From NCBI GenBank assembly GCA_937925595.1, contig CALALQ010000064.1, positions 1 to 8,333 on the forward strand: a stretch of DNA of 8,333 nt, written 5' to 3'. Source of the stretch: an uncultured Demequina sp. GTDB lineage: Bacteria; Actinomycetota; Actinomycetes; Actinomycetales; Demequinaceae. The position numbers and the translations under genes were made by a program. Below the pieces are notes generated by a model, which did not search any database, was not told the DNA's origin, and was given only the letters and a program-made list of their open reading frames with translations. Below, piece by piece: positions 1 to 5,856 of this stretch (within the stretch, counting starts at the first letter, position 1; each line of letters opens with the position of its first letter).

Positions 1-138
1 TACTTGCCCCGGCTTGCCGAGCCGCTTCGCTCCGTTGCCCGAGCGATCGAGCGCTCGGGTGGGCTGCAGCGCGTGACCTATGCCGAAGCGTCGGACCTCA
101 TCCCGCTGGTTCCCCAGTTCGCGGGAGGTGCCGAGTGA
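1..138 (+). CDS. C-terminal fragment of an unidentified protein (possibly HprK-like kinase)
   Basis: An open frame runs from the first base of the window to a TGA at 136-138 and encodes the last 45 residues of a protein that starts outside the window. The tail reads ...RVTYAEASDLIPLV... and has no domain I can identify with certainty. The stop overlaps the GTG start of the next gene in a GTGA arrangement, so the two are probably co-transcribed and translationally coupled. PqqD-like genes in actinobacteria often sit beside HPr-kinase-like P-loop proteins, and this tail is compatible with the end of one. That identification rests on context, not on a visible motif. The reading frame is secure; the function is not. 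Confidence 0.6.
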   Translation, partial: YLPRLAEPLRSVARAIERSGGLQRVTYAEASDLIPLVPQFAGGAE

Positions 139-428
139 CGATGCACGACGGCGACATCCTGGTCACCACCGTTGACGACGCCCTCATCCGCAACGACGAG
201 ATGCTCGTGCTGGTGGGTTCTGAGGTCATGCTGCTGTCCGTTGTCTCCACCGAGATCGCGCGGGTGTGTGCCGGGGGCCTGACTCTGGGCGAGCTTGGCG
301 ATCACCTCTTCAGCGTGTTTGGGCCGCCGCTTGACGGCAGTCGGGTAGGGGAGCGTACGCGGGTTCTGGTGGCCGAACTGGTCGAAGCGGGGATACTGCG
401 GGTCGCCTCGGCACCGCAAGACATGTGA
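135..428 (+). CDS. PqqD-like small winged-helix protein
   Basis: This 97-residue protein has the PqqD-family pattern. A short beta-hairpin region (about residues 9-36, including LIRNDEMLVLVGSEVMLLS) is followed by a helix ending in a glycine pair (ARVCAGG). Next comes a second helix of the 'tvdEla..l' type (LTLGELGDHLFSVFG), and finally a recognition-like helix with RVLVAELVEAGILRV. Family members act as peptide chaperones or RRE-like domains for peptide-modifying enzymes, or sit beside HprK-like kinases in surface-polymer loci; which applies here cannot be read from the sequence. The GTG at 135 is chosen because GGGAGG at 123-128 is six bases upstream and the start overlaps the preceding stop; the ATG at 141 is an alternative. 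Three secreted proteins follow downstream. Confidence 0.7.
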   Translation: MTMHDGDILVTTVDDALIRNDEMLVLVGSEVMLLSVVSTEIARVCAGGLTLGELGDHLFSVFGPPLDGSRVGERTRVLVAELVEAGILRVASAPQDM

Positions 429-456
429 TCTTCGTCACAAAATGTGACCCGTTCAC
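424..456. promoter_or_regulatory. CRP/GlxR-type operator, with a second imperfect site
   Basis: TGTGATCTTCGTCACA at 424-439 is a perfect match to the CRP-family consensus TGTGA-N6-TCACA. It overlaps the stop codon of the PqqD-like gene. Three bases later TGTGA recurs at 443-447 and is followed by TCAC at 453-456, an imperfect site with N5 spacing. As a result, GTCACA-AAA-TGTGAC at 434-448 is also a perfect inverted repeat. The position, 85-118 bases before the first Tat gene, suits promoter control. CACTAT at 454-459 and TGTTAT at 485-490 are weak -10 candidates, so activation and repression cannot be told apart. Confidence 0.5.
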
Positions 457-500
457 TATCAGGCCGTGGGACAGTAGTGCCGATTGTTATGGCAAGGGGA

Positions 501-536
501 AACCCGGCTGGCGGGCCGGGTTCCATTACTGAGGGA
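501..536 (+). promoter_or_regulatory. Leader hairpin plus Shine-Dalgarno of the first Tat gene
   Basis: AACCCGGC (501-508) pairs perfectly with GCCGGGTT (515-522) around the loop TGGCGG. The pairing GG(498-499)/CC(523-524) can extend the stem past one bulged base. The SD GAGGGA (531-536) begins eight bases after the stem and ends five bases before ATG 542. The apex octamer CTGGCGGG (508-515) and the string ACTGAGGGA both recur in the leader of the next gene. There is no T-tract, so this is not a typical terminator. Confidence 0.45.
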
Positions 537-541
537 AATCC

Positions 542-1180
542 ATGTCATTGCTCATGCCTGAGCGCGACCTCGAGCCTGCAGAGGCGGGGGTTTCGCGCCG
601 TCGAATTCTCAAGGGTGTTGCCTGGGGAACACCGGCCGTGCTGATCGCCACGGCGGCGCCAGCTGCTGCTGCTTCCGACGAGCCTCCGGGCGTCGGCGAG
701 CCGCGCGTGCTTCCGCCCACTCCGCTGCCTACGGGGACGGGCATGGAAGTCAACAGCCTCACCGCGCAATACCAGGCATCTCGCTGGAACTCGACCAGCG
801 GTTCGCAGATCAAGGCCGTCAACTGCGGCCTGTACATGCAGAACAAGGGAAACACCGCGCCTGCGACGGGTTCAGTGATCCTCACGCTGATCGTTCCCGT
901 GGGCAGCCTCACGAATCCGCGCTGGGGCATCGGAAACGGAGACGGCATTCCGTCTGATGAGTCCTGGACTCTCGCGAGCGGACCTTCGGTCGCTGCCGGA
1001 AAGGCGACCATCACTCTGGTGTACACGGGCGGCGCACTCGGCCCATGGGGAGGCGTCTCCGTCTCGAACCTCTGGGTGGAGACGAGCGGCAGTGTGACCG
1101 GCCAAGTTGCCACCGCTGTGGTCAATGCGACGTACCAGGGAAATTCCACTAGTACGCACAGCATCAGCAAGACCGTCTAG
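542..1180 (+). CDS. Tat-exported beta-rich secreted protein, paralogue 1
   Basis: The 212-residue product starts at an ATG preceded by GAGGGA with five-base spacing. Residues 18-24 (SRRRILK) match the twin-arginine consensus closely. A hydrophobic segment follows (GVAWGTPAVLIATAAPA), with likely cleavage near residue 44 (AAAA before S45). The mature part is about 168 residues, rich in Thr, Ser, Gly and Val with alternating hydrophobic strands, consistent with an Ig-like beta-sandwich. There is no LPXTG motif, lipobox or C-terminal membrane helix, so it is probably released or held non-covalently. It shares YQA..WN, QN.G, VPVG....P.WG.G, YTG..L, LW and GNSTST with paralogue 3. It has one cysteine (NCGLYM). 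I do not recognise a named family, and the function is unknown. Confidence 0.85.
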   Translation: MSLLMPERDLEPAEAGVSRRRILKGVAWGTPAVLIATAAPAAAASDEPPGVGEPRVLPPTPLPTGTGMEVNSLTAQYQASRWNSTSGSQIKAVNCGLYMQNKGNTAPATGSVILTLIVPVGSLTNPRWGIGNGDGIPSDESWTLASGPSVAAGKATITLVYTGGALGPWGGVSVSNLWVETSGSVTGQVATAVVNATYQGNSTSTHSISKTV

Positions 1181-1186
1181 TCTCAC

Positions 1187-1242
1187 ATCGAATAGTTTCG
1201 ATAACTCGCGTCATACTTGGCGCGAGGGCCCCTCTCAAGGGG
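1187..1242. other. Run of three small inverted repeats between Tat genes 1 and 2
   Basis: Seven bases after the stop of paralogue 1 lies ATCGAA-TAGT-TTCGAT (1187-1202). Next is CTCGCG (1205-1210) with CGCGAG (1221-1226), which encloses a CATACT (1212-1217) that could be a -10. Last is CCCCT-CTCA-AGGGG (1229-1242). None is followed by a T-tract. They could be operators or weak transcript-end structures. Individually they are short enough to arise by chance. Confidence 0.3.
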
Positions 1243-1272
1243 TAGGACCATGGCGCGTCCGGCTAGACGTTA

Positions 1273-1308
1273 TTGAGGTTTTCCTGGCGGGGAGCCTCAA
1301 CTGAGGGA
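1273..1308 (+). promoter_or_regulatory. Leader hairpin plus Shine-Dalgarno of the second Tat gene
   Basis: Bases 1273-1284 can pair with 1289-1300 in a continuous 12-bp stem that includes three G-U pairs. The outer part is TTGAGG/CCTCAA and the loop is TGGC. As in the first Tat gene, the apex carries CTGGCGGG (1284-1291), and the SD follows within ACTGAGGGA (1300-1308). The SD GAGGGA is 1303-1308 and the GTG start is at 1319. CCTC (1295-1298) in the 3' arm is also complementary to GAGG (1303-1306) of the SD, so hairpin formation and SD masking would compete. Confidence 0.45.
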
Positions 1309-1318
1309 GAGCATAATC

Positions 1319-2314
1319 GTGCTGATTGAGCATGGCTCAGTCGCGCTTGCCTACGCTGAGCGCGGTGTGAGCCGACGACGAGTTGTCCAAGGTGTTGCAT
1401 GGTCCGTTCCTGCGGTCCTGATAGCGACCGCGGCCCCGGCGGCCGCAGCTTCGCCGGCCGTTCAGGGTGGGCTTGCGCTGACGAACTCATCAATGACGGT
1501 GAATGGGTCAAACATCTTCGTGGCCACCACCGTCGTCTACGTGGGCGATGGCTCCCCCAGCCCCGACTTCCCGGTCACCAGTATGACCATCGAGGTCTCG
1601 ATTCCCACCGCGCGCATCAGCGGCGAGAACCCGGGTGTGGCGGCCCTCGACTGGTCCTACGTGGGCAAGACCACCTCTGGCACCAACACCATCTTCACGT
1701 TCCGATGGAACGGCCTGCCGCTCGAGGGCAGCAACCCGGCGGCGTCGACGGTCACCGTGCGCATCCCCGCAGCCGCATCGCTCGCGACGTGCAACGCAAC
1801 CATCACGGGCCGCGGGCTGTCGAACGGCTCGGCTATCACCCCTGTCAGCACCACGGTCACGTCGGTACTCGGAGCTGACCTGGTTATCGACGGTGCGGGC
1901 ATTGAGTTCATCAACTGGATGCCAGGTGGTCCGAACGGCCAGAACCAGGAGGGCTACTGGTTCCGCGGATCGGCAGGACGCTGGAACGGCCCCTACTACC
2001 CCGTGGGACCCAGCATCGCTGGACTTGAACTCGTGATCCGCATCTCTGCGGCCAACACAGACGGCACGTATCAGTCAACGCTTGGCACGGGCTGGACCAT
2101 GACAAAGGCGCCGACGCTCGCGAACGGTGTGTGGGAGGCTCGGTGGACCTACTCGGGCACCATCGGGGCCGAGCCGCTGCCGCAGGCTACCTCGGGCTGG
2201 GACGTGACGTTCAAGGCAGTGGGTTCCAAGCAACTGAACGCGGGCGTCATGGCGCTCTCTGGCTTGGCAAGCGGTGTCAACTCGTACGTAGCAGTATCTG
2301 GGCCCACGTCCTAG
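1319..2314 (+). CDS. Tat-exported beta-rich secreted protein, paralogue 2 (two repeats)
   Basis: The product has 331 residues and starts at GTG 1319, preceded by GAGGGAGAG (1303-1311). Its signal peptide is nearly identical in layout to paralogue 1: SRRRVVQ at 18-24, then GVAWSVPAVLIATAAPA, with cleavage near residue 44. The mature protein is about 287 residues and looks like two copies of one beta-sandwich unit. Unit one runs roughly from 50 to 185 (SMTIEVSIPTA ... FTFRWNGLPLEG ... GRGLSNGSAITPVSTTV). Unit two runs roughly from 188 to 331 (GLELVIRISAA ... ARWTYSGTIGAEPLP ... SGLASGVNSYVAVSG). It has one cysteine and no anchor motif. It is longer than its neighbours because of this internal duplication. 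No named family is recognised; a surface or extracellular structural role is inference. Confidence 0.85.
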   Translation: MLIEHGSVALAYAERGVSRRRVVQGVAWSVPAVLIATAAPAAAASPAVQGGLALTNSSMTVNGSNIFVATTVVYVGDGSPSPDFPVTSMTIEVSIPTARISGENPGVAALDWSYVGKTTSGTNTIFTFRWNGLPLEGSNPAASTVTVRIPAAASLATCNATITGRGLSNGSAITPVSTTVTSVLGADLVIDGAGIEFINWMPGGPNGQNQEGYWFRGSAGRWNGPYYPVGPSIAGLELVIRISAANTDGTYQSTLGTGWTMTKAPTLANGVWEARWTYSGTIGAEPLPQATSGWDVTFKAVGSKQLNAGVMALSGLASGVNSYVAVSGPTS

Positions 2315-2394
2315 ACGCGCCTTCAGGACACCATCCGCGCTGGGTGCAACGTCACGCACTTCTACCGCGGCTTCCCACTGAGCCGGACATCATG

Positions 2395-2453
2395 CCTGGT
2401 GCCCACGCGATTGCCAGGTTTCCCGCGCTCGCTGAATCGTGCCGCCCTAGGAT
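2395..2453 (+). promoter_or_regulatory. Possible end structure of Tat gene 2 and promoter of Tat gene 3
   Basis: In the 174-bp gap, CCTGG (2395-2399) pairs with CCAGG (2414-2418) and is followed by TTTCCC, a weak terminator-like structure. TAGGAT at 2448-2453 fits an actinobacterial -10 (TANNNT), but no convincing -35 stands 16-18 bases upstream. The CTGGCGGG leader hairpin of the first two Tat genes is absent here. Confidence 0.25.
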
Positions 2454-2488
2454 AAATGGGACAAACCCAACCTGGGAGCGTGAGTCCA

Positions 2489-3109
2489 ATGGCGGATTCA
2501 TCAAGGGGGGTTGGCGGCGTCAGCAGGCACCGAGTCCTCCAAGGTGCGGCATGGACCGCCCCTGCAATCGTGATCGCGACGGCCGTGCCCGCGAGGGCCG
2601 CCTCCTTGCCTCAGGGTGAGGGCATCACCATCACCTACATGCAGTCGATGTACCAGGCGGGGCACTGGAACGCGACCGCGGGCGAATCGCAGTCTGCCTA
2701 TCTGATCCAGACCACGCTCCAGAACGGGCCCAGTTCTCCCACCGACCCTTCGGCTATCGTCTCGCTGCAGGTCACCTATACGGTGCCGGTGGGCGACATC
2801 GCACAGCCCGCCTGGGGGCTCGGTGTCACAGGCCCCACGAACAGCGAAGGCATCCAAGACCCTGATATGTGGTCACTCGTCACACCACTCCAGGTAGTCG
2901 CAGGCATGGCCACCTTGGTGTTCCTGTACACGGGACCGCCGCTAGCTCACTTCGCGACCATCACGCCCGGGCTCTGGATACAGGTCGCCGGCAATCAAAC
3001 TGGTGAGACCGCAACGATGGTGGTGGTTGCGGGGCACCTGAACGGCAACACCAGCACCGATTTTGGCGCGCGCCCCGCGATCGTCATCGAGGACGACCCC
3101 ATCCCGTAG
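2489..3109 (+). CDS. Secreted beta-rich paralogue 3 with degenerate Tat signal
   Basis: From ATG 2489 the product has 206 residues. GGGAG at 2474-2478 lies ten bases upstream. An earlier in-frame ATG at 2456 would add eleven residues but overlaps the likely -10, so I prefer 2489. The signal peptide keeps the family layout (GAAWTAPAIVIATAVPARAAS, cleavage near residue 38), but the twin-arginine position reads S12 R13 H14 R15. The pair is therefore RH, encoded AGG CAC; CGC would restore RR. The mature part aligns with paralogue 1 over its whole length: YQAGHWNAT, LQNGPS, VPVGDIAQPAWGLG, LYTGPPL, LWIQVAGNQTGETAT, GNTST. It ends acidic (IVIEDDPIP). The stop directly abuts the stop of the convergent metX. 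Export is uncertain. Confidence 0.8.
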   Translation: MADSSRGVGGVSRHRVLQGAAWTAPAIVIATAVPARAASLPQGEGITITYMQSMYQAGHWNATAGESQSAYLIQTTLQNGPSSPTDPSAIVSLQVTYTVPVGDIAQPAWGLGVTGPTNSEGIQDPDMWSLVTPLQVVAGMATLVFLYTGPPLAHFATITPGLWIQVAGNQTGETATMVVVAGHLNGNTSTDFGARPAIVIEDDPIP

Positions 3110-4216
3110 TCAGAGCTTCGACTCAAACTCGCGCATGTGCGCGTTGAACTGCTCCGACTCCACGAGGAACCCGTCGTGGCCAACGGGAGAGTGCACCCAC
3201 GCGATGCCCTCCGAGCCCACCAGATGTGACTCGAGTTCGCGCGCGTTTGTCACCGGGTAGAGCCGGTCGCTGTCCACCGCCACCACGAGTGCGGGACCCG
3301 TGAAGCGAGACAGCGCCGCAGCGACGCCTCCGCGGCCACGGCCCACGTCATGCGAGTTGATCGCATTGACAAGCCGCAGGTACGAGTTGGCATCGAAGCG
3401 TCGCGCCAGCTTCTCGCCGTGATACTGAAGGTAGCTCGCGACAGCGAAGCGCCCATCGGCCTGGATGTCGCGGCCAAACCGGCGCGCGAGCTCCGCCTCA
3501 GAGCGGTACGTGATGTGCGCGATCTGGCGCGCAATGCCAAGGCCAACGTGCGGCCCATCGCCGTCAGCAGCGTCGTAATAGTCGCCGCCACGGAACTTGG
3601 GATCCGCCTGAATCGCCGCGATCTGCGGAACGCCCCACGCGAGCTGCTCCGCGGTGGTGGCGGCCGTCGTGCCCATGACCGCAATCGCGCCAACGCGCTC
3701 CGGATGCGTCACTGCCCACTCAAGCGTGCGCATGCCACCCATCGACGGGCCGGTCATCAGCCGCCAGCGGTCAATGCCAAGAATGTCGGTGAGGCGACGC
3801 TCCGCCTCGACATGGTCGCGGATTGTCGGCCACGGGAAGCGACTGCCCCACGGCTTGCCATCCGGCGCCGGGTGCGCGGGACCCGTCGACCCCTGGCAGC
3901 CGCCGATCACATTCGCGCACACGATGAAATGCCGCGCCGGATCCAGCGGTTTGCCAGCACCAATGAGCGGCGACCACCAGTCGGCGGCGTTCGCATCGCC
4001 CGTCAGAGCGTGCGCCACGTACACCGCGTTGTCCTTGCCCGGCGACAAGGTGCCCCAGGTCTGATAGGCGAGCACAGCGTCGGGAATCACCTCTCCCGAC
4101 TCGAGTGTCAGGTCACCTATGTGGGCAAACTGGCGCTCGCCCGGCGGGTCACCAGGGCGCCAGGCGGCCGACGCTGGGATGGGTCCCAGCGTCGGCGCGG
4201 CCTGAACTGCTGTCAC
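3110..4216 (-). CDS. metX: Homoserine O-acetyltransferase, short paralogue (metX1)
   Basis: This alpha/beta-hydrolase-fold enzyme transfers acetyl from acetyl-CoA to homoserine in the cytoplasm. From the GTG at 4216 it has 368 residues. Family signatures are HALTGD (69-74), GGCQGSTGP (105-113), the nucleophile elbow GPSMGGM with Ser158, RRFDANSYL (272-280), SHDVGRGRGGV (288-298), SDRLYP with Asp317 and GHDGFL with His347. The catalytic triad is therefore intact. Compared with the second copy it lacks about ten residues after HALTGD and about eight before FAVASYL, near the substrate entrance. It lies two bases after the metY stop with no separate SD, so it is probably translated by coupling from metY. 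O-acetylation rather than O-succinylation is inferred from the MetY partner. Confidence 0.92.
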   Translation of the reverse strand: MTAVQAAPTLGPIPASAAWRPGDPPGERQFAHIGDLTLESGEVIPDAVLAYQTWGTLSPGKDNAVYVAHALTGDANAADWWSPLIGAGKPLDPARHFIVCANVIGGCQGSTGPAHPAPDGKPWGSRFPWPTIRDHVEAERRLTDILGIDRWRLMTGPSMGGMRTLEWAVTHPERVGAIAVMGTTAATTAEQLAWGVPQIAAIQADPKFRGGDYYDAADGDGPHVGLGIARQIAHITYRSEAELARRFGRDIQADGRFAVASYLQYHGEKLARRFDANSYLRLVNAINSHDVGRGRGGVAAALSRFTGPALVVAVDSDRLYPVTNARELESHLVGSEGIAWVHSPVGHDGFLVESEQFNAHMREFESKL

Positions 4217-4218
4217 CT

Positions 4219-5571
4219 TTATGCGTTCGCCAGTTCGTCGTCGCTCGCGGCGGAGCGGTGCGCCGCAACCGCAGCGAAGCCCGCCTCAAGGTCCGCAAGG
4301 ATGTCGTCGATGTGCTCGATGCCCACCGCGAGACGCACCAGACCAGGGGTGACACCAGCGGACAGCTGCTCCTCAGCGGTGAGCTGGCTGTGCGTGGTGG
4401 TCGCCGGGTGGATCACGAGCGAGCGCACGTCACCGATGTTCGCCACGAGGCTGTGCAGCTTGAGCGAGTCGACGAACGTGCGACCCGCCTCCGCGCCGCC
4501 AGCGATCTCGAAGGCGAGCACGGAGCCCGCGCCCTTGGGCGCGTACTTCTGCTGCAGGTGGTGCCACTTGGAGGTGGGCAGACCGGCGTAGGCGATGGAC
4601 TCGACCTCGGGACGGGTCTGCAGCCACTCGACGACCTTCTTGGCGTTCTCGACGTGACGCTCGATGCGCAGGCTGAGCGTCTCGAGGCCCTGCGAGATGA
4701 GGAACGCGTTGAACGGCGAGATCGCGGGACCCAGATCGCGCAGCAGCTGGACGCGAGCCTTGAGGATGAACGCAAGGTTCACACCAAAGGCGCCGCCCAC
4801 ACCCAGGTCGCGGGCGTACACGAGGCCGTGGTAGCTGGGGTCCGGCGTGTTGTACTGCGGGAAGCGGTCAGGCTGCTGCGCAAAGTCGAACGTGCCGCCG
4901 TCCACGATGACGCCGCCAATGGCCGTGCCGTGGCCACCCAGGTACTTGGTGGCGGAGTGCACCACGATGTCCGCGCCCCACTTGAGCGGGTTGATGAGGT
5001 ACGGCGACGCAACCGTGTTGTCGACGATCAGCGGGACGCCAATCTCGTGAGCAACCGCCGCGACGGCCTCGATGTCCAGCAGGTCCTGCTTGGGGTTCGA
5101 GATGGACTCACCGAAGAAGGCCTTGGTGTTGTCCTGAGCGGCGGCGCGCCAGCTTTCGGGGTCGTCCGGGTTCTCCACGAACGTGGTCTCGATGCCGTAC
5201 TTGGGCAGCGTGTAGTGGAACAGGTTGTACGTGCCGCCGTAGAGCGAAGGGCTCGCGACGATGTGGTCGCCGGCCTCGGCAAGGTTGAGGATCGCGAGCG
5301 TCTCTGCCGCCTGGCCAGAGCTCACGAGCAGCGCGCCAACGCCGCCCTCGAGAGCCGCGATGCGGTCCTCGACGGCCTGCTGCGTGGGGTTGCCGATGCG
5401 GGTGTAGATGGGACCCAGCTCAGCGAGCGCGAAGCGAGCGGCTGCCTGAGTGGTGTCCTCGAAGACGAATGACGTGGTCTGGTAGATGGGCAGGGCGCGG
5501 GCGCCGGTGGCGGCGTCGACTTCCTGGCCGGCGTGAATCTGCTTGGTCTCGAATGCCCAGTCCTGTGACAT
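4219..5571 (-). CDS. metY: O-acetylhomoserine sulfhydrylase (PLP enzyme)
   Basis: The 450-residue product is a Cys/Met-metabolism PLP enzyme of the OAH sulfhydrylase branch, forming homocysteine from O-acetylhomoserine and sulfide. Visible signatures are the N-terminal ETKQIHAGQ, YTRIGNPT (57 and 59 contact the phosphate of the neighbouring subunit's cofactor), SSGQAAE (84-90), SLYGGTYNLF with Tyr111 stacking on PLP, IVDNTVASPY with Asp184, and SATKYLGGHG with the Schiff-base Lys209. The length and the YGGTYNLF motif fit MetY rather than cystathionine gamma-synthase (about 380 residues). ATG 5571 is chosen because AAGGAG lies seven bases upstream and homology begins there; an in-frame ATG at 5634 would fall inside the structured leader. 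It is the first gene of a metY-metX1 operon. Confidence 0.95.
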   Translation of the reverse strand: MSQDWAFETKQIHAGQEVDAATGARALPIYQTTSFVFEDTTQAAARFALAELGPIYTRIGNPTQQAVEDRIAALEGGVGALLVSSGQAAETLAILNLAEAGDHIVASPSLYGGTYNLFHYTLPKYGIETTFVENPDDPESWRAAAQDNTKAFFGESISNPKQDLLDIEAVAAVAHEIGVPLIVDNTVASPYLINPLKWGADIVVHSATKYLGGHGTAIGGVIVDGGTFDFAQQPDRFPQYNTPDPSYHGLVYARDLGVGGAFGVNLAFILKARVQLLRDLGPAISPFNAFLISQGLETLSLRIERHVENAKKVVEWLQTRPEVESIAYAGLPTSKWHHLQQKYAPKGAGSVLAFEIAGGAEAGRTFVDSLKLHSLVANIGDVRSLVIHPATTTHSQLTAEEQLSAGVTPGLVRLAVGIEHIDDILADLEAGFAAVAAHRSAASDDELANA

Positions 5572-5578
5572 TGGGTGG

Positions 5579-5584
5579 CTCCTT
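5579..5584 (-). promoter_or_regulatory. Ribosome binding site of metY
   Basis: The minus strand reads AAGGAG followed by seven bases (CCACCCA) and ATG. This strong SD decides the metY start in favour of 5571 over the in-frame ATG at 5634. Confidence 0.8.
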
Positions 5585-5603
5585 GGTTGACGGTTTGCTT
5601 GGG

Positions 5604-5662
5604 GCTTGTGCAGACCATCACCGGAGCCGCACAAGCAGCTGCGACCAAAGGTCTGCAGGTGA
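5604..5662 (-). promoter_or_regulatory. Structured metY leader with competing or pseudoknotted stems
   Basis: Read along the mRNA (minus strand), four elements occur in the order 1-2-3-4: TGCAGACC (5657-5650), GCTTGTGC (5636-5629), GGTCTGCA (5616-5609) and GCACAAGC (5611-5604). Elements 1 and 3 are perfectly complementary over 8 bp, and so are 2 and 4. Elements 3 and 4 overlap by three bases. The stems are therefore either mutually exclusive or, if stem 1-3 is trimmed to 5 bp, an H-type pseudoknot. TCACC just before element 1 can also pair with GGTGA before element 3. The structure ends 19 bases upstream of the SD. It does not match the SAM-I, SAM-II, SAM-IV or SAH consensus as I remember them. 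Confidence 0.35.
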
Positions 5663-5694
5663 CACGTGGGTTGTGGGCCCGTGAGAGTGGGGAT

Positions 5695-5734
5695 GCCTAT
5701 AGGCGCCCGTCACGGGCGCACGCCAAACGTGCGC
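5695..5734. promoter_or_regulatory. Palindrome cluster upstream of metY, possible operator/promoter
   Basis: Three overlapping perfect palindromes occur in 40 bp: GCCTATAGGC (5695-5704), GCGCCCGT-C-ACGGGCGC (5703-5719) and GCGCACG-CCAAA-CGTGCGC (5716-5734). On the minus strand TATAGG could be a -10 and TTGGCG, 19 bases upstream, a poor -35. That would place the transcript start about 120 bases before metY and include the leader described separately. The known McbR pattern TAGAC-N6-GTCTA is not present. The regulator is unknown. Confidence 0.3.
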
Positions 5735-5856
5735 TTGTCAGCGGCACATTCGGTTCAGCACGTTGGTGACTGTAGCCCCAGGTGGGCGCGAAATGCAAGC
5801 CTGAGCACAGCGTCGGGCCGAATCCCTACCGGTTTGAGGTGCTTACCCGGGTGCCG

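Noticed and set aside
542..3109. Sortase-anchored surface proteins or lipoproteins
   Set aside because: None of the three secreted proteins has LPXTG, a C-terminal hydrophobic tail or a lipobox cysteine after the signal peptide.
3350..4591. 413-codon open frame on the + strand
   Set aside because: It lies antisense to metX1 and metY, whose motifs are unmistakable. The product is Arg/Ala-rich without domains, as expected from third-position GC bias.
4105..5472. 455-codon open frame on the + strand
   Set aside because: Antisense shadow of metY; low-complexity Val/Arg/Asp composition and no motif or SD.
5572..5856. SAM-I, SAM-IV or SAH riboswitch before metY
   Set aside because: The position is right, but the conserved core (for example GCTGGCCGGCAACC) is not present on the minus strand.
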